A DNA stretch of 36,072 nt, taken from Elusimicrobiaceae bacterium. GTDB taxonomy: Bacteria > Elusimicrobiota > Elusimicrobia > Elusimicrobiales > Elusimicrobiaceae. The position numbers and the translations under genes were made by a program. The stretch's first letter is position 1; every line of letters begins with the position of its first letter. The DNA lies in assembly GCA_017646765.1 (NCBI GenBank), contig JAGCMD010000055.1:1-36072 (forward strand), written 5' to 3'. Below are positions 16,111 to 22,712 of this stretch, piece after piece. The notes beneath the pieces are model-generated. The model was not told where the DNA came from. It saw only the letters and a program-made list of their open reading frames with translations, and did not search any database.

Positions 16111-16130
16111 CTTTTACATCTATGTAAAAG
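16111..16130. promoter_or_regulatory. Perfect inverted repeat upstream of rpsP
   Basis: CTTTTACAT-CT-ATGTAAAAG has 9-bp arms and lies 19 bases upstream of the rpsP start. It could be an operator-like site or a small hairpin in the leader affecting expression of the ribosomal part of the operon. It has no U-tract and is not a standard terminator. Confidence 0.55.
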
Positions 16131-16137
16131 ACTGATA

Positions 16138-16827
16138 TTAACTGTGCGGGGCGGCCTGCTTGATTTGATAGAGGGCTTGCACAGGATCCCCGGCACTAAA
16201 AATTGCACTTCCGGCCACCAACACGTCTGCCCCCGCTTGCAAGACAAGCGGCGCAGTTTCTGCGTTAATGCCTCCGTCTACTTCCAACCAAATGTTCCGG
16301 CCGGAAGAGTTGATAAGTTCACGCACTTGTCTAATGCGCGCGGGCGATTGCGGCAAAAACGACTGCCCGCCAAAACCCGGATATACACTCATCACTAAAA
16401 TCAAATCTACTTGGCCCAATACACCGGATAAAACTTCCGGCGCTGTATCGGGTTTAATACTCACGCCGGCCTTAACGCCCAGCGAATGAATTTGCTTGAG
16501 CACATCCGACACGTTATTACCGGCTTCTGCGTGCACCGTTAGCAAATCTGCGCCCGCCCGGGCAAACGGCTCTAAAAATTGTTCCGGATGTTCCACCATC
16601 AAATGCACGTCTAGCGGCAGGGCGGTTTTCCCGTTCAAAGAACTGACTATTGCCGGACCGAAACTTAAATTCGGCACAAAATGGCCGTCCATGATATCCA
16701 CGTGCAGCCAATCGGCCCCGGCATTTTCCACGCGCTTGACCTCTTCTCCCAAACGGAACAAGTCCGCAGACAAAATAGATGGCGCAATAAGTATTTTACC
16801 ATTTGCGGGGGCTATTTTGGAAGTCAT
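16138..16827 (-). CDS. rpe: Ribulose-phosphate 3-epimerase
   Basis: The 229-residue TIM-barrel enzyme interconverts ribulose 5-phosphate and xylulose 5-phosphate in the pentose phosphate pathway. Metal and catalytic motifs are clear: APSILSADLFRLGEE (15-29), HVDIMDGHFVPNLSFGP (41-57), DVHLMVE (73-79), VMSVYPGFGGQSF and EVDGGIN (near 180), and a phosphate-binding AGADVLVAGSAIF. It follows the PASTA-protein gene with a 2-base gap, in one operon with fmt. Confidence 0.97.
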   Translation of the reverse strand: MTSKIAPANGKILIAPSILSADLFRLGEEVKRVENAGADWLHVDIMDGHFVPNLSFGPAIVSSLNGKTALPLDVHLMVEHPEQFLEPFARAGADLLTVHAEAGNNVSDVLKQIHSLGVKAGVSIKPDTAPEVLSGVLGQVDLILVMSVYPGFGGQSFLPQSPARIRQVRELINSSGRNIWLEVDGGINAETAPLVLQAGADVLVAGSAIFSAGDPVQALYQIKQAAPHS

Positions 16828-16829
16828 TT

Positions 16830-17834
16830 TTATAAAATCTCCCGCTCGCGCACCAAAACTCCGTCGGAGAAGATGCGCAACGTCGCCGCCCCGGAATAGG
16901 GGATTTCCAAATTGATTTTGGAGCCGGGCTGTTTAACTTCGTTTAAAATTTCATTTTCCCCGGACTCATCTTCCAACACCACACGCACATGGCTGGAGTT
17001 TTTACCTTGCGGCATTTCGTAATGCAAGCGATATGTTTTCTCGTCATCCGTAATCGGGCGGCGGCTGACGGTCACTTCCAAATTCCCATTCGGAGCGATT
17101 TGGCTGTCCGCCCCGGGGGTTTGGTCGGCAATCGTACCGTTCTTAAAGGAAGAGTTCGGATCCTCTTTAATGATTAAATTGATATTTTGCGAACTGGCCC
17201 ACAAGGTAGCTTCCGATAAATTTTTACCCTTAAAACCAGGTACCAAGATAACGCTGGCAGGCGGCTGCCCGTTAGAAATGACGAGCGAAACGCTGTCGCC
17301 TTTTTGTACCATACTATCCGCCTTAGGCGTTTGCGCCACAATGAGCCCTTTTTCGTACGTCAAAGAATACGCGTTCTCTATTTTGCCTACCATTAACCCG
17401 GCTTGACGGACGGCCAGTTGGGCACTGCGCAAATCGGTACCGACTAATGTGGGTACGAACACCATTTCGTCCCCCTGGCTAATCCACACGCGGATGACAC
17501 GCCCTTCACGCACGGTGGAACCTGCCGACGGAATTTGGCGCAGTACTGAACCGGGCGGCACGTTTTGGGCAAACTCCACACCGGCTTGTTTTAAGGCCAA
17601 ATTTTGCGCGGCTAACAAACCGAGTGCTTGCGAGACAGGTTTTTTGGTCAAGTCGGGAACGGCTACTTCTTTGCGTGTGTGCACGAGCGCACCTACCACC
17701 CAATCGGACGACACAATAATGAGCGCCACAAAAAAAGCAAAAATCAAGAACGCAACAATCCATTTCACAAACCAGCGTGATTTTTTAGGGTTGTTATTTA
17801 AGAAATCATCAAAATTTTGGTCGTTTTTTACCAT
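16830..17834 (-). CDS. Membrane-anchored PASTA-domain protein
   Basis: The 334-residue protein has a short cytoplasmic N-terminus, one membrane helix (about 22-45) and three PASTA domains at roughly 57-122, 125-192 and 195-262. Each begins with a V-P-x-L/F-x-G/K type motif (VAVPDLTKKP, VFVPTLVGTD, ILVPGFKGKN). A beta-rich C-terminal region of about 70 residues follows. PASTA domains bind cell-wall muropeptides in kinases and PBPs. Here no kinase or transpeptidase domain is present, so it may be a free-standing wall sensor or scaffold. The gene lies 3 bases after fmt and 2 before rpe, an arrangement seen near stk/rpe loci in other phyla. Confidence 0.88.
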   Translation of the reverse strand: MVKNDQNFDDFLNNNPKKSRWFVKWIVAFLIFAFFVALIIVSSDWVVGALVHTRKEVAVPDLTKKPVSQALGLLAAQNLALKQAGVEFAQNVPPGSVLRQIPSAGSTVREGRVIRVWISQGDEMVFVPTLVGTDLRSAQLAVRQAGLMVGKIENAYSLTYEKGLIVAQTPKADSMVQKGDSVSLVISNGQPPASVILVPGFKGKNLSEATLWASSQNINLIIKEDPNSSFKNGTIADQTPGADSQIAPNGNLEVTVSRRPITDDEKTYRLHYEMPQGKNSSHVRVVLEDESGENEILNEVKQPGSKINLEIPYSGAATLRIFSDGVLVREREIL

Positions 17835-17837
17835 ATA

Positions 17838-18788
17838 CTATTCCGCAAACACAATCTGCCCCGGCCGGACGTTTCGCCCGTTGGCAAACGCTTCGCCCGG
17901 CATAGGTTTTTTACCGGCGGGCTGAACTTGGACAAGCCACAGCGCGCCCTCTTTACATTTTACTAAAATTCCGTGTCCTTGCTCAACGGCTAACACCGTC
18001 CCCGCCGGGGCGGCAGAATTATCCGCGGCTAATTGGGTGCGGATAAGTTGTACCCACTCGGTTTGTCCGTTATGTAAAAAAGGAATTTTAGGTTTGGGGC
18101 CGCACGCCAAGCCGCGCACGCGGTTGTGGAGTTGTTCGGCGGTCAGTTTAACCGGACAAAGCAGCGCATCTTCCTTTTGGAGCATAGGCGCAAGCGTCGG
18201 CGCGCCTTGCTGCGGCAAACGCACGGCGTGGCCTTGTGCCAGTTGAGAAACCGTTTCCGTCAGGGCGGTTAAACCCAAAGCGGTTAATTTTTCAAAAAGG
18301 GTTTGCGCATTATCCTGCGGGTCAATATCTAATTTTTTTTGTAAGAAAAGCGGGCCGTCGTCCATGCCTTCACCGATCCAAAAAGTAGAAACTCCCGTTT
18401 GGGTATAACCTTGAATTAACGCCTGTTGCACCGGGGCCGCACCGCGTAACTGCGGCAATAAGGAAAAATGCACGTTGATAAGCCCGAGTTTAGGAAGTGC
18501 AATAAAATTCGGGCGGAAAATTTTGCCGTATGCGACCACAATACCCACATCAAAAGGAATTTGCGAAATTTCGTCAAAACTATCTTTCAATTTTTCGGGG
18601 GATAAAACCGGCAACCCTAATTCTTGCGCGCGTTTTTTGACGGGGCAAGGCGAAATTTCCATCCCGCGCCCGCGCGGCTTATCGGCTTGCGTAACGACGA
18701 GTTTTATATTTGTTAAATCGTGCGTGCGCTCCAAAAAAGGCACGGCAATATCCGGCGTACCGAAAAAGATAGTGTTTAACTTATTCAT
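17838..18788 (-). CDS. fmt: Methionyl-tRNA formyltransferase
   Basis: The 316-residue enzyme formylates initiator Met-tRNA using 10-formyl-THF. It shows FFGTPDIAVPFLE at 8-20, the catalytic LINVHFSLLPQLRGAAP segment with Asn and His, GMDDGPLF with the catalytic Asp, and a C-terminal OB-like domain (LWLVQVQPAGKKPMPGEAF). It is the first gene of the fmt-PASTA-rpe-rpsP-khpA-trmD-rplS series. There is no Shine-Dalgarno: an extended -10 (TGCTAAAAT) ends exactly 6 bases before ATG, so the mRNA may be leaderless. Confidence 0.96.
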   Translation of the reverse strand: MNKLNTIFFGTPDIAVPFLERTHDLTNIKLVVTQADKPRGRGMEISPCPVKKRAQELGLPVLSPEKLKDSFDEISQIPFDVGIVVAYGKIFRPNFIALPKLGLINVHFSLLPQLRGAAPVQQALIQGYTQTGVSTFWIGEGMDDGPLFLQKKLDIDPQDNAQTLFEKLTALGLTALTETVSQLAQGHAVRLPQQGAPTLAPMLQKEDALLCPVKLTAEQLHNRVRGLACGPKPKIPFLHNGQTEWVQLIRTQLAADNSAAPAGTVLAVEQGHGILVKCKEGALWLVQVQPAGKKPMPGEAFANGRNVRPGQIVFAE

Positions 18789-18794
18789 ATTACT

Positions 18795-18803
18795 ATTTTA
18801 GCA
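18795..18803 (-). promoter_or_regulatory. Extended -10 element of fmt, leaderless type
   Basis: On the minus strand TGC-TAAAAT (18803-18795) is followed by AGTAAT and then ATG. Standard spacing puts the transcription start at the A of the start codon. No clear -35 is visible, consistent with an extended -10. Confidence 0.5.
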
Positions 18804-18832
18804 AAATAAGAAAGAACCACCTCGTTTTTCCC

Positions 18833-19412
18833 AAATCCCTACGCGACAGGAAGCAGTTGGTATCGCTCCCTATCAGGGGATTTGCCTTCCGGTAAAATTC
18901 CTGACGGAATTTTCCTGCAGGCCGGGCTCGCGGTACTCGCCTTTGCCTATCGGCAAAACTCGTACAACGCTGCGGCTAGGGTTGGCAAGGTGCTCTTTTT
19001 GCCTTTGCGCCGCTGGACTTTTTAGGGTAGCGCGTAGTTTGTTTTGCGCGTGCCTAGTGAACTAGGTGCGCGCAAAAAAAGAAGTGATAGCCAAAAAGGA
19101 CGCGGCCCGCAGGGTTTAGCCGTTTTTGCTATCCGGCGTTGTTAAAAAAGCTTGTCTATGATTACATAGACTTCACTTTTTTGCCTAGCCGTTCTACGCA
19201 AAAACGGCTAAACGCAATAGAGCAAACAGAACACCTTGCCAACCCAAAATCCCGACGCGACAGGAAGCAGTTGGATTTGCCCTGCATAAATTTCCTGACG
19301 GAAATTTTGCCCGGGCCCGCCCTCGCGGTTTTTGCCTTGCGCCCTTCAGGCACAAACAAAAACATCGCTCCGGGCTTCAAATCCCGACGCGACAGGAAGC
19401 AGTTCCTGTCGC
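18833..19412. repeat. Intergenic hairpin-repeat cluster between fmt and tRNA-Ser
   Basis: Three copies of a roughly 26-base unit beginning AAATCCC and containing GCGACAGGAAGCAGTT start at 18833, 19247 and 19379. Copies 1 and 2 share about 100 bases of further patchy similarity. Hairpins: GCGACAGGAA-GCAG-TTCCTGTCGC is perfect in copy 3 (19389-19412); AAAATTCC-TGAC-GGAATTTT lies in copy 1 (18894-18913) and AAATTTCC-TGAC-GGAAATTT in copy 2 (19288-19307), keeping pairing through base changes on both arms. TTTGCC-TATC-GGCAAA lies at 18942-18957. An imperfect stem TTTTGCGCG...CGCGCAAAA spans 19042-19077. No credible protein gene is present. Confidence 0.8.
19115..19212. repeat. 15-bp perfect inverted repeat enclosing a hairpin
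   Basis: TTTAGCCGTTTTTGC (19115-19129) and its exact reverse complement (19198-19212) flank 68 bases. Inside lies GTCTATG-ATTA-CATAGAC (19154-19171). The size and form suggest a small palindromic mobile or structural element. No target-site duplication is evident. Confidence 0.65.
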
Positions 19413-19423
19413 TCCCTCCGTTA

Positions 19424-19459
19424 AATTTTAAGGGCCCCCTTACGGGAGCCCTTAAAATT
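19424..19459 (-). other. Long GNRA-capped hairpin in the tRNA-Ser 3' trailer
   Basis: Read on the tRNA strand, the RNA is AAUUUUAAGGGCUCCC, loop GUAA, then GGGGGCCCUUAAAAUU: a 16-bp stem with one U-G pair and a GNRA tetraloop, starting 4 bases after the tRNA. The plus strand has a C-A mismatch at the wobble position, so the fold favours the tRNA strand. No U tract follows. Confidence 0.7.
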
Positions 19460-19462
19460 CAA

Positions 19463-19547
19463 CGGAGAGGGAGGGATTTGAACCCTCGAAACCTTGCGGT
19501 TTACAGGTTTTCGAGACCTGCTGTCTCAACCACTCACACACCTCTCC
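19463..19547 (-). tRNA. tRNA-Ser(CGA)
   Basis: This is an 85-base class II tRNA on the minus strand. The acceptor is GGAGAGG with CCTCTCC, the discriminator is G, and the anticodon stem CAGGT/ACCTG has loop CTCGAAA (anticodon CGA). The long variable arm is built around AACCGCAAGGTT, and the T arm GAGGG-TTCAAAT-CCCTC follows. CCA is not encoded. A TATAAT at 19595-19590 (minus) 42 bases upstream may serve as its promoter. Cotranscription with the RDD-pilin gene upstream is also possible. Confidence 0.95.
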
Positions 19548-19612
19548 AATTATACTTGCGCCGAGTGGCTGGCCCAAATACCTATACCTATTATACTAAA
19601 TTTGCAGGCGGC

Positions 19613-20515
19613 CTAGCGCGCCCCTCCGGCCCAACGCTCGCAGATAAGTTGGCTGCGCCCGCTGTTGTTTAACGGCGTACACGTGATATTCTCACCGGTA
19701 GGCTTTTTGTCGTAAGGGAGCAGTAACTGGTATTTATAATTCTCATCCTTCTCGCGCGTGGCTACAATGCCTTCTCTTTCCAATCTAAACGCAAAAAGAG
19801 GTTCCTCTTTCATAAAACATACATTAGGGGCCGGACTTTCACAAGTACCGTCGGCAAGCAACCGATCCCAACGCCCCGTATAACGGCCGGTGTTAGCCCG
19901 ATATTGGTTTTCCATTTGGTGAACAGAAGTTAATACGCTAACAGCCGCTACTATGCGCGCGCGTTCCACGCTTAAACTATATTGGGGAATGGCAACAGCC
20001 AGTAAAATACCACCTATGAAAAAACAAATCAGTATAAAAAATCCTACTACCCCAATCATGATAGCGGTACCCTTTTTGCGCTCGGGTTGCGGGTCTATTA
20101 CCAAGCAGCCGGCAATCATGTCGTGTAGACATTGTCTCTTTTGAGTCCACAAGCAAAACAAGTACCCGATATAGAGTATTATTTGGGCCAAAAACGCCTT
20201 TGCCAAATTACGTACCAAGGAACGTCCAAACGAAACGCGGTTTCCGGCGCTATCCACTACTTTTATCCCAAACAATTTTTTGCCCAACGTACCTTGCCAG
20301 GAAGACGATTCCGCCCACACAAAGTAAACCAGAAAAATTATCGGTCCGTAAAGTATCAAAAGCCAGCCTAAAATAGCTTGGCCCGTTTCCGAAGGATTAC
20401 CCGCTATAGCGGTTATCAAACCTTGCAATACAATCGGGATAAGTAACAAGGCCCCAAATAAAAAGCCATCTATCAGATATGCAGCCAAACGTTTCCAAAA
20501 ACTAGCGTAAGTCAT
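19613..20515 (-). CDS. RDD membrane protein fused to a type IV pilin-like domain
   Basis: The 300-residue protein has two parts. Residues 1-145 are an RDD domain (FWKRLAAYLIDGFLFG start, three or so membrane helices, GTLGKKLFGIKVVD). After a PERKKGT linker, residues 150-300 resemble a type IV pilin/pseudopilin: a long hydrophobic helix ending in LLAVAIPQYSLSVERARI, then QMENQYRANTGRYTGRWDRLL and four Cys that could form two disulfides. The prepilin peptidase site (G-FTLIE type) is missing, so the helix would stay as a membrane anchor. The start has GGAG at 6 bases. An extended -10 (TGTTATACT, hexamer 20561-20556) lies upstream. Function is unknown. Confidence 0.85.
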   Translation of the reverse strand: MTYASFWKRLAAYLIDGFLFGALLLIPIVLQGLITAIAGNPSETGQAILGWLLILYGPIIFLVYFVWAESSSWQGTLGKKLFGIKVVDSAGNRVSFGRSLVRNLAKAFLAQIILYIGYLFCLWTQKRQCLHDMIAGCLVIDPQPERKKGTAIMIGVVGFFILICFFIGGILLAVAIPQYSLSVERARIVAAVSVLTSVHQMENQYRANTGRYTGRWDRLLADGTCESPAPNVCFMKEEPLFAFRLEREGIVATREKDENYKYQLLLPYDKKPTGENITCTPLNNSGRSQLICERWAGGAR

Positions 20516-20555
20516 TTGCTTCTCCTTTTTTGTGATAAATAAAACTGATTAACCC

Positions 20556-20564
20556 AGTATAACA
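20556..20564 (-). promoter_or_regulatory. Extended -10 promoter of the RDD-pilin gene
   Basis: TGT-TATACT on the minus strand lies about 40 bases before the start codon. There is no convincing -35. Confidence 0.45.
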
Positions 20565-20598
20565 TATTTTTCATTCCAAACGGTTAAAACCTATTTTG

Positions 20599-20604
20599 TA
20601 TAAT
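20599..20604 (+). promoter_or_regulatory. Candidate -10 of the mrp gene
   Basis: A perfect TATAAT lies 39 bases upstream of the mrp start, in a 128-base gap shared with a divergent gene. The -35 is not recognisable. Confidence 0.45.
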
Positions 20605-20643
20605 GTGTATATACAATTTATTTCTATTTTTTAGGGGAAATAT

Positions 20644-21474
20644 ATGGCCGAAGGATGCTCACACGATTGCGCCAGCTGCAGTGCCAATTGTGCAAGCCAC
20701 ACCGCAGAAAATACTAAAATTAAACCGCATTTATTAAGCCGCATTAAACACGTTATCGGCGTGGTAAGCGGTAAAGGCGGCGTCGGAAAATCGTTTGTTA
20801 CCGGGCTACTGGCTACCGAGATGACCCGCCGCGGTTTTTCATGCGGTATTTTAGATGCCGATATTACCGGACCGTCTATTCCTAAAATGTTCGGCATTCA
20901 CGAGCGCGCCCAAGGCGACCAAGACGGTATTTATCCGGTAACCACCGCCGGCGGCATACAAATTATGTCGCTTAACCTATTGTTGGAAGACGAAACCGAC
21001 CCGGTCATTTGGCGCGGCGCGCTGATTACCGGAACGGTGCAACAATTTTGGACCGACGTTATTTGGAAAGATATTGATTACCTATTTATAGATATGCCCC
21101 CCGGCACCGGGGATGTTACACTTACGGTGTTTCAATCGCTGCCTATGGATGGTATTATTATGGTAACTACGCCGCAAGATTTGGTACAACTCATTGTGGG
21201 CAAAGCCGTCAAAATGGCACAAAAAATGAACGTGCCTATATTGGGGCTTGTGGAAAATATGAGTTACTTAAAATGCCCCGATTGCGGAAAAGAAATTTCT
21301 CTCTTTGGGCCTTCTAAAGTTCAAAAAACCGCGCAACATTTTAATATCGCTACAGCCGTGCGCTTGCCGCTTAACCCGGCGCTGGCCCAGGCGGCAGATG
21401 AAGGGCAAATGGAAACCGTGCGCGAAGAAGCACTTGCCACTCTGGCAGACCAACTCAGCCAATTAAACAAATAA
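20644..21474 (+). CDS. mrp: Mrp/NBP35-family Fe-S cluster carrier ATPase
   Basis: The 276-residue P-loop protein transfers Fe-S clusters to target proteins. The deviant Walker A is GKGGVGKS (near 42-49), DADITGPS follows, and IDMPPGTGD is the switch motif. A CxxC (CPDC, near 216) binds the cluster at the dimer interface. An N-terminal Cys-rich segment (C-x3-C-x2-C-x3-C within the first 16 residues) resembles the NBP35 ferredoxin-like cluster site. The DUF59 domain of long Mrp proteins is missing. AGGGGAAATAT precedes the ATG. The aminotransferase gene follows after 28 bases. Confidence 0.95.
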   Translation: MAEGCSHDCASCSANCASHTAENTKIKPHLLSRIKHVIGVVSGKGGVGKSFVTGLLATEMTRRGFSCGILDADITGPSIPKMFGIHERAQGDQDGIYPVTTAGGIQIMSLNLLLEDETDPVIWRGALITGTVQQFWTDVIWKDIDYLFIDMPPGTGDVTLTVFQSLPMDGIIMVTTPQDLVQLIVGKAVKMAQKMNVPILGLVENMSYLKCPDCGKEISLFGPSKVQKTAQHFNIATAVRLPLNPALAQAADEGQMETVREEALATLADQLSQLNK

Positions 21475-21502
21475 ATGGTAAAATAATAGGAAAGGAAAAA
21501 CT

Positions 21503-22711
21503 ATGCCTACAACTTTAAGTAAACTTTCAAGTCTTATTGGAGATTCCCCCACTTTAAAAATTAATGCAGCGGCCCGTGCCTTAAAAGCGGCCGGAGAGCC
21601 GGTCGTTCATTTAGGCGGGGGCGAGCCAACCTATCCGGCCCCGCAATCAGCCGTAGATGCCATTATCCAAAAAGCACAAAGCCGCAAAATTAAATATTCC
21701 CCGTCTTCCGGCACGCCGGCTATGAAACAAGCCGTCATTGCCTATACGGAAAAATACTACGGCCGCCGTTTTGAGCCGGCTAATGTACTTATCAGCGCGG
21801 GAGCCAAACAAGCCCTTTTTAACTTTTTACTCGCCGCGGTAACCGAAGGGGACGAAGTTATTTTTGCCGCCCCCTATTGGGTCAGCTATCCGGAAATGAT
21901 AAAAATAGCCGGCGGCACACCTGTTTGCGTACGTCCGACGGAAGGGTTGCAAGTGAAAGCCCAACAAATTTTGGACGCGGTTACCCCGAAAACCAAAGCT
22001 ATTTTACTTAACAGCCCCTGCAACCCTTCGGGGCAAATCTATAGCGAAGAATTTATTAAAACTATCGTAGAGTTCGCCGAAAAAAACGATATCTTTTTGG
22101 TAATGGACGATATTTACCACCAACTTGTTTTTGACGGCAACAAAACCCCCAACCCGTGTCAATACGCCAAAGAAGGTAACAATATGGTTATTATCAACGG
22201 CGTATCTAAGTTGTACGGATTGACGGGGTTACGTATCGGGTGGGCCGTAGCAAAACGCAACGATTTAATTGCCGCTATGGGCCGTATGCAAGCGCAAAGC
22301 ACGTCATGCAATAGCGATTTGTCCGAAGTGGCCGCCTGCGCGGCGCTCATGGGCGACCAAAGTTGCATTGCCGATTTGTGCCGCGTTTTGCAAGACAACC
22401 GCAACACCCTTTTAGAAGAAGTGGAAAAAATCCCGCACGTGAAAGTACAAAAACCGCAGGGAACTTTCTACTGTTTTGTAGATTTTAGCTACTATAACGC
22501 TTCCTCGGCCGAATTGGCCCAATATCTATTGGAAAAAGCGTTGGTAGCAGTTGTGCCCGGAATAGCGTTCGGCGCGGACGGGTATTTGCGCATCAGCTTC
22601 TGTGCGGATAAGGCTTCTATTGTAGAAGGCGTACGCCGCATCCGCTGGGCGCTTGATAAAACCGCTCCGAGAGAACTGAAAATCGGGGACAAAATTATAA
22701 CGAGGGACTAA
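21503..22711 (+). CDS. Class I/II PLP-dependent aminotransferase, probably aspartate aminotransferase
   Basis: The 402-residue fold-type I aminotransferase has the PLP-binding Lys236 in GVSKLYGLTGLRIGWA, the NSPCNPSGQIYS motif that holds the cofactor Asn, the YHQLVFDG Asp/Tyr region, and a C-terminal substrate Arg in YLRISFC. It resembles AspB/AspC-type enzymes that link aspartate and oxaloacetate, which fits the adjacent PEP carboxykinase acting on oxaloacetate. Substrate choice cannot be settled from sequence alone. AGGAAAGGA precedes the ATG, and the stop lies one base before pckA. Confidence 0.93.
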   Translation: MPTTLSKLSSLIGDSPTLKINAAARALKAAGEPVVHLGGGEPTYPAPQSAVDAIIQKAQSRKIKYSPSSGTPAMKQAVIAYTEKYYGRRFEPANVLISAGAKQALFNFLLAAVTEGDEVIFAAPYWVSYPEMIKIAGGTPVCVRPTEGLQVKAQQILDAVTPKTKAILLNSPCNPSGQIYSEEFIKTIVEFAEKNDIFLVMDDIYHQLVFDGNKTPNPCQYAKEGNNMVIINGVSKLYGLTGLRIGWAVAKRNDLIAAMGRMQAQSTSCNSDLSEVAACAALMGDQSCIADLCRVLQDNRNTLLEEVEKIPHVKVQKPQGTFYCFVDFSYYNASSAELAQYLLEKALVAVVPGIAFGADGYLRISFCADKASIVEGVRRIRWALDKTAPRELKIGDKIITRD

Positions 22712-22712
22712 T

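Noticed and set aside
18833-19404. Three direct repeats considered as a CRISPR array
   Set aside because: Spacing is irregular (414 and 132 bases), the copies sit in larger imperfect hairpin elements, and no cas genes are nearby.
19549-19554. TATAAT next to tRNA-Ser as its promoter
   Set aside because: It ends one base before the mature tRNA, so transcription would start inside the tRNA.
19139-19672. 177-codon plus-strand open frame
   Set aside because: It runs through tRNA-Ser antisense and gives the well-known RGRDLNPR-type artefact peptide. It also crosses the hairpin repeats and the end of the RDD-pilin gene.
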